Of a DNA stretch of 13,483 bases, positions 7,479 through 13,483 are shown piece by piece. The stretch comes from Muribaculaceae bacterium. Lineage in GTDB: Bacteria > Bacteroidota > Bacteroidia > Bacteroidales > Muribaculaceae. Positions within the stretch are counted from its first letter, which is position 1. The number at the start of each line of letters is the position of its first letter. Location of the stretch: NCBI GenBank assembly GCA_016287065.1, contig JAEEVB010000041.1:1-13483 (forward strand), written 5' to 3'. The notes beneath the pieces were generated by a model that made no database searches, had not been told where the DNA came from, and saw nothing but the letters and a program-made list of their open reading frames with translations. A program made the translations under genes and the position numbers.

Positions 7479-9182
7479 ATGGCAAACTTAAAACAACTTG
7501 TTGAATGTGTGCCCAATTTCAGTGAAGGGCGCAACCCTGAGATTATTAACAGCATAACCGACGTGATTCGCAAAGCCAAGGGCGTGAAACTGCTCGACGT
7601 GGACCCAGGTGAAGCCACTAACCGCACCGTGGTTACCTTTGTGGGCGACCCCGACTCGGTAGTAGAGGCCGCCTTCCAGCTGGTGAAACGTGCCGGCGAA
7701 CTCATAGACATGCGCAACCACCACGGCGCACACCCCCGCATGGGTGCTACCGACGTGTGCCCGCTGATTCCCGTTGCCGGCATCACGCTCGAGGAATGTG
7801 CTGCCCTGGCCCGCAAACTGGCCGAGCGCATCTCAGCCGAACTTGAGATTCCCACCTACTGCTACGAGGCTGCCGCATTCACTCCCGAGCGCCGCAACCT
7901 GGCCGTGTGCCGCCAGGGCGAATACGAGGCCATCGCCGAGAAGCTCGTGACCGAGGGCAAGCAGCCCGACTTCGGCGCCAAACCGCTCAACGAGCGCATA
8001 GCACGCACCGGCTGCACCGCCGTTGGTGCCCGCAACTTCCTCATCGCAACCAACTTCAACCTGAATACCACCTCGACCCGCCGCGCCAATGCCATCGCAT
8101 TTGATGTGCGCGAGAAAGGCCGCCCCGTGCGCGAAGGCAACCCCATTACCGGCAAGCCCAAAAAGGACGAGAATGGCAAGACCATCATGCAGCCCGGTAC
8201 GCTGAAAGGCACCAAGGCTATTGGCTGGTATATCGACGAGTATAAGATTGCCCAGGTGTCGATGAACATCACCGACATCAACGTGACTCCGCTGCACGTG
8301 GCATTTGACGAGGTGTGCCGCTGCGCACAAAACCGCGGCATACGCGTGACCGGTACCGAGATTGTGGGCCTCATCCCTAAGAGTACCCTGATTGATGCCG
8401 GCAAGTACTTCCTCGAGAAACAGAACCGCTCGACCGGTATTCCCGAAGAAGACATCATGCAAATCGCCATCAAGTCGATGGGCCTCGACGACCTCAAGCC
8501 CTTCAATCCGCGCGAGAAAGTGATTGAATTCATGTGCGAAGACGACGATGCAAAAGGCAAACTCGTGGACCTCACCGTGAAAGGATTTGCTGAGGAAACC
8601 TCACGCGAGTCACCTGCTCCTGGCGGTGGCACCATCGCAGCCTACATGGGTGCTCTGGGTGCTGCTCTGGGCACCATGGTGGCCAACCTCTCGAGCCACA
8701 AGCCTGGCTGGGATGAACGTTGCGGCGAATTCAGCCAGTGGGCTGACAAGGGCCAGGTGGTGATGACCGAACTGCTGCACCTCGTTGACGAAGACACGCA
8801 AGCCTTCAACCGCATCATGGCCGCCTTTGGCATGCCCAAAAACACCGATGCCGACAAGGAAGCCCGCAGCGCAGCCATCCAAGACGCCACCCTCTATGCA
8901 ACTCAAGTGCCCTTGCGCACCATGAAGGAGTCGTTCAAGGTGTTTGAACTGTGCCGCGCCATGGCCGAGGAAGGTAACCCCAACAGCGTGAGCGATGCAG
9001 GTGTGGGCGCACTTGCTGCCCGTGCCGCTGTGCTGGGTGCAGGCATGAATGTGAAGATCAATGCCGGTTCGCTCAAGGACCGCACCGTGGCCGACGCACT
9101 CATTGCTGAAGCCAACGACCTGATTGCACGCGCCAACAAGGAAGAGGCCGAAATCACCGCTATCGTAGAAACCAAGTTATAA
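7479..9182 (+). CDS. ftcD: Bifunctional glutamate formimidoyltransferase / formimidoyltetrahydrofolate cyclodeaminase
   Basis: The product has 567 residues. It moves the formimino group of N-formimino-L-glutamate to tetrahydrofolate, releasing glutamate, then cyclises the product to 5,10-methenyl-THF with loss of ammonia. This ends histidine degradation. The N-terminal transferase region (about 3-330) opens with VECVPNFSEGRNP and holds HHGAHPRMGATD; its His82 matches by position the catalytic His of the mammalian enzyme as I recall it. The cyclodeaminase domain runs from about 361 to the end, with SPAPGGG at 378-384 and NPNSVSDAGVGALAARAA further on. The length fits the fused form (about 540-570). 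I chose the ATG at 7479: the frame stays open to 7383, but that stretch includes the -7 box, and family homology starts at MANLKQLVECVPN. First gene after the promoter at 7382-7413; hutU follows after 48 nt. Confidence 0.96.
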   Translation: MANLKQLVECVPNFSEGRNPEIINSITDVIRKAKGVKLLDVDPGEATNRTVVTFVGDPDSVVEAAFQLVKRAGELIDMRNHHGAHPRMGATDVCPLIPVAGITLEECAALARKLAERISAELEIPTYCYEAAAFTPERRNLAVCRQGEYEAIAEKLVTEGKQPDFGAKPLNERIARTGCTAVGARNFLIATNFNLNTTSTRRANAIAFDVREKGRPVREGNPITGKPKKDENGKTIMQPGTLKGTKAIGWYIDEYKIAQVSMNITDINVTPLHVAFDEVCRCAQNRGIRVTGTEIVGLIPKSTLIDAGKYFLEKQNRSTGIPEEDIMQIAIKSMGLDDLKPFNPREKVIEFMCEDDDAKGKLVDLTVKGFAEETSRESPAPGGGTIAAYMGALGAALGTMVANLSSHKPGWDERCGEFSQWADKGQVVMTELLHLVDEDTQAFNRIMAAFGMPKNTDADKEARSAAIQDATLYATQVPLRTMKESFKVFELCRAMAEEGNPNSVSDAGVGALAARAAVLGAGMNVKINAGSLKDRTVADALIAEANDLIARANKEEAEITAIVETKL

Positions 9183-9187
9183 ATCAT

Positions 9188-9215
9188 CTAGAACATCTAT
9201 GTATTCTAGTTCTAG
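9188..9215 (+). other. Small dyad between ftcD and hutU
   Basis: CTAGAAC (9188-9194) and GTTCTAG (9209-9215) form a perfect 7-bp inverted repeat with a 14-nt loop. An inner TTCTAG (9204-9209) could instead pair with CTAGAA, giving a competing shorter hairpin. There is no T-tract, so this is not a terminator. It sits 15 nt before the hutU ATG and could affect processing or translation; no function is shown. Confidence 0.4.
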
Positions 9216-9230
9216 TAAAAAACCACAATA

Positions 9231-11231
9231 ATGACAAGAGAAGAATTTATTGCCGATATCAGGGCCGGTATTCCCGACGTTCTCCCCGAACCCATGCCCT
9301 ATGAGGCCGACATCAACCATGCGCCCAAGCGCAAAGACATTCTCACACCCGAGCAGAAGAAACTCGCCTTGCGCAACGCACTGCGTTACTTCCCCGCCAA
9401 GTTCCACAAGACACTGTTGCCCGAGTTTGCACAGGAACTCAAGGACTATGGCCGCATCTATATGTACCGCTTCCGTCCCCGCTATGAGATGAAAGCAAGA
9501 CCCATCGACGAGTATCCGCACAAGAGCCGTCAGGCTGCTGCCATCATGATGATGATCCAGAACAACCTGGACAAGGCTGTGGCTCAGCATCCGCACGAAC
9601 TCATCACCTACGGTGGCAACGGCGCCGTGTTCCAGAACTGGGCACAATACCGCCTGGTAATGAAATACCTGAGCGAGATGACCGACGAGCAGACGCTCGT
9701 GATGTATAGCGGACATCCACTGGGACTCTTCCCCTCGCACAAGAATGCTCCCCGCGTGGTAGTTACCAACGGTATGGTCATTCCCAACTACTCCAAGCCC
9801 GACGACTGGGAGCGCGGCAACGCCCTGGGCGTGACACAATATGGTCAGATGACCGCCGGCTCCTATATGTACATAGGTCCGCAAGGCATCGTGCACGGCA
9901 CCACCATTACCGTGCTCAACGCAGCCCGCAAGGTGATGGGCGAGGAACGCGAAAAACGCATTCCGCTGTTCGTCACTGCAGGCCTGGGTGGCATGAGTGG
10001 TGCTCAGCCCAAGGCTGGCAACATTGCCCAAGTGGTGAGCGTGACCGCCGAAATCAACCCGCTGGCTGCCCGCAAGCGCTACGACCAGGGTTGGGTTGAC
10101 GAACTGCATGAAAACCTCGACGAACTCATTCCCGCCATTCGCAAGGCTGTGGAAGAGAAACGTGTGGTTTCGATGGCCTATGTAGGCAATGTGGTTGACC
10201 TGTGGGAGCGTCTGGCCGACGAAGGCATTCATGTGGACCTGGGTAGCGACCAGACCTCGCTGCACAACCCCTATGCCGGCGGCTACTATCCCGTGGGCTA
10301 CAGTCTCGAGGAGTCGAAGCGCATGATGGCCGAGGAGCCTGAACGCTTCAAGGAGTGCGTGTTTGAGTCGCTGCGCCGTCAGGTGGCTGCCATCAACCGC
10401 CTCACTGCCAATGGTATGTACTTCTTCGACTATGGCAATGCCTTTATGCTCATGGCAAGCCGTGCCGGTGCCGACATCATGAAAGACGAGACCCACTTCC
10501 GCTATCCCAGCTATGTGCAGGATATCATGGGTCCCATGTTCTTCGACTACGGTTTCGGACCCTTCCGCTGGGTTTGCACCTCGTGCGACCCGCACGACCT
10601 GGAAGTCACCGACCGCTTGGCTGCCGAAGTGCTCGCCGAGATGATGAACCATGTGACTCCCGACATCAAGGGCCAGCTTGCCGACAACCTGCACTGGATT
10701 CGCGAAGCAGGCAAGAACCACCTGGTGGTGGGTTCGCAGGCACGCATCCTCTATGCCGACTCTGAAGGCCGCACCAAGATTGCGCTTGCCTTTAACGAGG
10801 CCATCAAGCGTGGCGAAATCAGCGCACCCGTTGTGCTGGGCCGTGACCACCACGATGTGAGTGGTACCGACTCGCCCTTCCGCGAGACCAGCAACATCTA
10901 CGACGGCAGTCAGTTCTGCGCCGACATGGCTGTGCAGAATGTGATTGGCGACTCGTTCCGTGGCGCTACCTGGGTGAGCATCCACAATGGTGGCGGCGTT
11001 GGCTGGGGCGAAGTGATTAACGGCGGCTTCGGCATGGTGATTGACGGCAGTGAAGACTCGGCCCGTCACATTCGCGAAATGCTGCTGTGGGATGTGAACA
11101 ACGGCATCGCCCGCCGCTCGTGGGCACGCAACGCCGGTTCGATCGACGCCATCAAGCGCGAAATGGAACGCACACCCGGCCTGTGCGTCACCCTTCCCAA
11201 CCTCGTCGACGACGCCCTGTTTGAAGAATAA
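9231..11231 (+). CDS. hutU: Urocanate hydratase (urocanase), long form
   Basis: The product has 666 residues. This cytosolic NAD+-dependent lyase adds water to urocanate to give 4-imidazolone-5-propanoate, the second step of histidine degradation. Visible signatures are TYGGNGAVFQNWAQYRLVMK (126-145), YSGHPLGLFPS (159-169), the NAD-binding loop GLGGMSGAQ (251-259), FRWVCTSCDP, GRDHHDVSGTDSPFRET, and ATWVSIHNGGGVGWGE. It is longer than the roughly 556-residue proteobacterial HutU and, from memory, resembles the long type found in vertebrates. Where the short form has ARICWVGLGDR, with the Cys I recall as modified in Pseudomonas, this protein reads ARILYADSEGR. The start at 9231 (MTREEFIADI) is the only sensible one. 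It follows ftcD by 48 nt, probably on the same transcript, and is closed by a strong terminator. Confidence 0.96.
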   Translation: MTREEFIADIRAGIPDVLPEPMPYEADINHAPKRKDILTPEQKKLALRNALRYFPAKFHKTLLPEFAQELKDYGRIYMYRFRPRYEMKARPIDEYPHKSRQAAAIMMMIQNNLDKAVAQHPHELITYGGNGAVFQNWAQYRLVMKYLSEMTDEQTLVMYSGHPLGLFPSHKNAPRVVVTNGMVIPNYSKPDDWERGNALGVTQYGQMTAGSYMYIGPQGIVHGTTITVLNAARKVMGEEREKRIPLFVTAGLGGMSGAQPKAGNIAQVVSVTAEINPLAARKRYDQGWVDELHENLDELIPAIRKAVEEKRVVSMAYVGNVVDLWERLADEGIHVDLGSDQTSLHNPYAGGYYPVGYSLEESKRMMAEEPERFKECVFESLRRQVAAINRLTANGMYFFDYGNAFMLMASRAGADIMKDETHFRYPSYVQDIMGPMFFDYGFGPFRWVCTSCDPHDLEVTDRLAAEVLAEMMNHVTPDIKGQLADNLHWIREAGKNHLVVGSQARILYADSEGRTKIALAFNEAIKRGEISAPVVLGRDHHDVSGTDSPFRETSNIYDGSQFCADMAVQNVIGDSFRGATWVSIHNGGGVGWGEVINGGFGMVIDGSEDSARHIREMLLWDVNNGIARRSWARNAGSIDAIKREMERTPGLCVTLPNLVDDALFEE

Positions 11232-11252
11232 AGCACTGTCGACCCAAAGAAC

Positions 11253-11293
11253 AAACACTCAAGTCCCGAAATCTCAGGACTTGAGTGTTTTTT
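11253..11293 (+). terminator. Rho-independent terminator after hutU
   Basis: AAACACTCAAGTCC (11253-11266) pairs perfectly with GGACTTGAGTGTTT (11277-11290) around a 10-nt loop, and the T run spans 11288-11293. The stem starts 21 nt after the hutU stop. It should end the ftcD-hutU transcript, so hutH needs its own promoter. Confidence 0.92.
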
Positions 11294-11302
11294 ATCATAA
11301 TT

Positions 11303-11382
11303 GCACTAAAAATTGTGCGATATTTGAGAAAATCGCACTAAAAACAGTGCAGTTTTTGAAAAAATCGCACTAAAAATTGTGC
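11303..11382 (+). repeat. Three 16-bp dyad repeats at exact 32-bp period upstream of hutH
   Basis: The unit GCAC-N8-GTGC occurs at 11303-11318, 11335-11350 and 11367-11382. Copies 1 and 3 are identical (GCACTAAAAATTGTGC); copy 2 is GCACTAAAAACAGTGC. The two 16-nt spacers resemble each other: both contain TTTGA and end AAAATC. The array lies between the hutU terminator and the hutH promoter, ending 34 nt before the -33 box. A period of 32 bp is close to three helical turns, so dimeric proteins would sit on one face of the DNA. A regulator-binding array is the leading inference; a lineage-specific intergenic repeat family is the alternative. Confidence 0.75.
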
Positions 11383-11416
11383 AATTCATTTAAGCGGCAA
11401 GAAATTTGGGCACGTG

Positions 11417-11448
11417 TTTCGTTATGTGACAATTTATATTTAACTTTG
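11417..11448 (+). promoter_or_regulatory. Promoter for hutH-hutI
   Basis: TAACTTTG (11441-11448) matches the TAnnTTTG -7 box exactly. A TTTC (11417-11420), one base off TTTG, lies 20 nt upstream as the -33 element. The transcript would start near 11455, about 42 nt before the hutH ATG. A weak -33 box next to the dyad array would suit an activator-dependent promoter (inference). Confidence 0.65.
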
Positions 11449-11496
11449 CAGTTGAATTATTGACTAGATAAACCTATAACCTTTAACACAGATATT

Positions 11497-12972
11497 ATGA
11501 TTCATTACATCAGTTCTGAGCATCTCACTATCGAGAAAATTGACGAAATCATCAGCAAAAACTACAAGCTGGAATTGAGCGAGGATGCAAAACAGCGCAT
11601 CAATCGCTGCCGCAAGTATCTCGACAAGAAGATTGCCCGCAACAACACACCCGTCTATGGCGTGACAACCGGTTTTGGTTCGCTGTGCAACGTAAGCATC
11701 AGCGACGACCAACTGTGCCAACTTCAAGTGAACCTCATCAAGTCGCACGCCTGTGGCATCGGCGAGCGCGTACCTAACGAGATTGTGCGCATCATGATGC
11801 TACTCAAGATCCAGTCGCTCAGCTATGGGTACTCGGGTTGCAAACTCGATACCGTTCAGCGTCTGGTGGCCTTCTTCAACAACGACATCTATCCCGTGGT
11901 GTACCGTCAGGGTTCACTGGGAGCATCGGGTGACCTGGTGCCCCTCGCTCACCTGTGCCTGCCGCTCATAGGACTGGGCGAAGTAGAATATCAGGGCAAA
12001 ATCATTTCGGGCGACGAAATTCTGAAGAAAAAACGCTGGAAACCCATTCAGCTGGCCAGCAAAGAGGGTCTGGCACTGCTCAATGGCACGCAGAACATGA
12101 GTTCGTTTGCCGTGTGGGCACTGATTCACGCTCAGCGCCTGAGTGACTGGGCCGACAAGATTGCCGCCATGTCGCTCGACGCCTACGACGGCCGTATCGA
12201 ACCCTTCACCGAGGCTGTGCATCTGGTGCGTCCTCACAAAGGCCAGATTGAAACCGCCGCTCACATGCGCGAACTGCTCGAGGGCAGCCAGCTCATCAAG
12301 AATGTGAAGGCTCACGTTCAGGATCCCTACTCCTTCCGCTGCGTGCCTCAAGTGCACGGTACCGTGAAGGATACCATACGCTATGTGAAATCGGTGATTG
12401 ACACTGAAATCAACTCGGCAACCGACAATCCCACCGTGTGCCCCGACGAAGACCTCATCATCAGCGCCGGCAACTTCCACGGCGAACCCATTGCTCTGCC
12501 CATCGACTTCCTTGCTATGGCCATGAGTGAACTCGCCAACATCAGCGAGCGCCGCATCTACCGCCTCGTGTCGGGTACTCGCGGTCTGCCTAGCTTCCTT
12601 GTAGCCACTCCGGGCCTGAACAGCGGTTTCATGATCACGCAATATGCTGCAGCATCGGCCGTGAGCCTGAACAAGACGCTTGCCATGCCGGCATCGACCG
12701 ACAGCATTCCCTCTTGCCAGGACCAGGAAGACCACGTGAGCATGGGCGCCAACGCCGCCATCAAACTCTACAAGGTGATACTGAACACAGAGCGTGTGCT
12801 TGCCATCGAGCTCTTCAATGCAGCACAGGCGCTTGAATTCCGCCTCCCGCTCAAGTCATCGCCGACCATTATGGCTATTCACAGCGAGTATCGCAAGCAT
12901 GTTCCGTTCATTCTGAACGACGAACTGATGTATCCTTATATCCAGAAGTCAATTGACTTCCTGCGCAAATAA
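11497..12972 (+). CDS. hutH: Histidine ammonia-lyase (histidase)
   Basis: The product has 491 residues. It deaminates L-histidine to trans-urocanate and ammonia, the committed first step, as a cytosolic tetramer in this family. The MIO prosthetic group forms from Ala143-Ser144-Gly145 in GSLGASGDLVPLAH. Tyr54 in PVYGVTTGFGSL is the expected catalytic Tyr. Ser83-His84 in IKSHACGIGERV is the residue pair typical of histidases rather than tyrosine or phenylalanine lyases. Further family signatures are LLNGTQNMSSF, EINSATDNPTV, GNFHGEP, and the C-terminal SIPSCQDQEDHVSMG. The length is close to the usual 500-510. It has its own promoter and overhanging dyad array. hutI starts 2 nt after the stop, so the two are cotranscribed and probably translationally coupled. 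Confidence 0.97.
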   Translation: MIHYISSEHLTIEKIDEIISKNYKLELSEDAKQRINRCRKYLDKKIARNNTPVYGVTTGFGSLCNVSISDDQLCQLQVNLIKSHACGIGERVPNEIVRIMMLLKIQSLSYGYSGCKLDTVQRLVAFFNNDIYPVVYRQGSLGASGDLVPLAHLCLPLIGLGEVEYQGKIISGDEILKKKRWKPIQLASKEGLALLNGTQNMSSFAVWALIHAQRLSDWADKIAAMSLDAYDGRIEPFTEAVHLVRPHKGQIETAAHMRELLEGSQLIKNVKAHVQDPYSFRCVPQVHGTVKDTIRYVKSVIDTEINSATDNPTVCPDEDLIISAGNFHGEPIALPIDFLAMAMSELANISERRIYRLVSGTRGLPSFLVATPGLNSGFMITQYAAASAVSLNKTLAMPASTDSIPSCQDQEDHVSMGANAAIKLYKVILNTERVLAIELFNAAQALEFRLPLKSSPTIMAIHSEYRKHVPFILNDELMYPYIQKSIDFLRK

Positions 12973-12974
12973 AT

Positions 12975-13483
12975 ATGAAACTGCTCGTTATTAATATAGG
13001 AATCCTTGCCGGCATCGACCGGCAAGGTCTTTTATGTCGCAAAGGGGCCGAAATGGCCCAGTTCGACACCATCGAGAACGCCTATCTGCTGTGCGAAGAT
13101 GGCAAGTTTGTAGATTTTGGTTCGATGGACAGTGTGCCCACCGCTGCCACTGGTGTAGAAGTGTTTGACGCGCAAGGTGGTGCCGTGCTGCCCAGCTTCT
13201 GCGACTCGCACACTCACATCGTGTATGCCGGCAGCCGTGAACAGGAGTTTGTAGACAAGATCAACGGCCTGAGCTATGCCGAGATTGCCCGTCGTGGCGG
13301 CGGCATCTTGAACAGTGCCGATCGATTGCACGAACTCAGTGAAGACGAACTCTACGAGCAAGCCATGTGCCGCGTGCGTGAGGTGATGTGGAAAGGCACC
13401 GGTGCCATTGAAATCAAGAGCGGCTACGGCCTGAACACGGCCGACGAGCTGAAGATGTTGCGTGTGATTCGCCGCATCAAGCA
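12975..13483 (+). CDS. hutI: Imidazolonepropionase, N-terminal part (cut by window end)
   Basis: I translated 169 complete codons from the ATG at 12975. The enzyme is a metal-dependent amidohydrolase that opens 4-imidazolone-5-propanoate to N-formimino-L-glutamate, third step of the pathway. The metal-binding HxH is His79-Thr-His81 in DSHTHIVYAGSRE. Other family signatures are YAEIARRGGGI (101-111) and GAIEIKSGYGLN. The segment ENAYLLCEDGKFVDFGSM before it fits the small N-terminal beta-sandwich that frames the amidohydrolase barrel. Full-length HutI is about 410-420 residues, so more than half is missing here. The start at 12975, not the Met at codon 27, is preferred because MKLLVINIGIL agrees with other Bacteroidota HutI as I recall them. 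It is 2 nt downstream of hutH. Confidence 0.94.
   Translation, partial: MKLLVINIGILAGIDRQGLLCRKGAEMAQFDTIENAYLLCEDGKFVDFGSMDSVPTAATGVEVFDAQGGAVLPSFCDSHTHIVYAGSREQEFVDKINGLSYAEIARRGGGILNSADRLHELSEDELYEQAMCRVREVMWKGTGAIEIKSGYGLNTADELKMLRVIRRIK
13004..13034 (+). other. Terminator-like hairpin inside the first codons of hutI
   Basis: CCTTGCCGG (13004-13012) and CCGGCAAGG (13019-13027) form a perfect 9-bp GC-rich stem around a 6-nt loop, followed at once by TCTTTTA. It covers hutI codons 10-18. The shape is that of an intrinsic terminator or attenuator but lies inside a coding region that must be translated. It could be chance, since the same bases encode Leu-Ala-Gly and Arg-Gln-Gly, or it could lower hutI expression when translation lags. 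Confidence 0.45.

Noticed and set aside
7833..8906. Minus-strand open frames opposite ftcD
   Set aside because: They are shadows of a well-supported enzyme gene, with His/Ala/Gly/Val-rich composition typical of antisense frames.
9188..9215. Terminator between ftcD and hutU
   Set aside because: The stem is short and AT-rich with no T-tract after it; the 48-nt gap fits one transcript.
9177..11258. Long minus-strand open frame (693 codons) opposite hutU
   Set aside because: It mirrors the GC-biased codons of hutU, has no signal for translation and no recognisable domain; hutU matches its family along its length.
11303..11382. CRISPR array
   Set aside because: The repeats are 16 bp, only three copies exist, the spacers are 16 nt and similar to each other, and no cas genes are present.
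11914..12735. Minus-strand open frame of 273 codons opposite hutH
   Set aside because: It is antisense to the conserved histidase core and shows no family features.

Overview
The window looks like chromosomal DNA of a gut-type member of the order Bacteroidales (Muribaculaceae or Prevotellaceae would fit; this is inference). The reasons are promoters that match the Bacteroidota -33/-7 pattern (TTTG, about 20 nt, TAnnTTTG), AT-rich leaders without clear Shine-Dalgarno sites, and secreted proteins that end in a short type I dockerin-like repeat.

Left half, positions 1-7189, all on the minus strand: two tandem pairs of paralogous secreted proteins. Reading in the direction of transcription, the first pair (5789-7189 and 4209-5612) has signal peptides, bodies of about 400 residues in a family I do not recognise (possibly a beta-propeller), a Gly-rich linker and a C-terminal dockerin. 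The second pair (1698-4118 and 1701 running off the window at 1) are phosphodiester glycosidase (NAGPA-family) proteins with Ig-like domains. The complete member ends in a dockerin. The two NAGPA genes overlap by 4 bp (ATGA). A strong intrinsic terminator separates 5789-7189 from 4209-5612. A hairpin with a poor T-tract lies between 4209-5612 and the NAGPA pair.

Centre, 7190-7478: a divergent AT-rich intergenic region with one promoter for the secreted-protein genes on the minus strand and one consensus promoter for the hut genes on the plus strand.

Right half, 7479-13483, plus strand: histidine degradation to glutamate. The genes are ftcD (fused formiminotransferase-cyclodeaminase), hutU (long-form urocanate hydratase), hutH (histidine ammonia-lyase) and hutI (imidazolonepropionase, cut by the window end). 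HutH makes urocanate, HutU makes imidazolonepropionate, HutI makes formiminoglutamate, and FtcD passes the formimino group to tetrahydrofolate, releasing glutamate and then ammonia. The four genes are not one simple operon. A strong terminator follows hutU, and hutH-hutI have their own promoter. Between the two is an array of three 16-bp dyads at an exact 32-bp period. This array is the least explained element in the window.

No tRNA, rRNA, insertion sequence, integrase or CRISPR array was seen.
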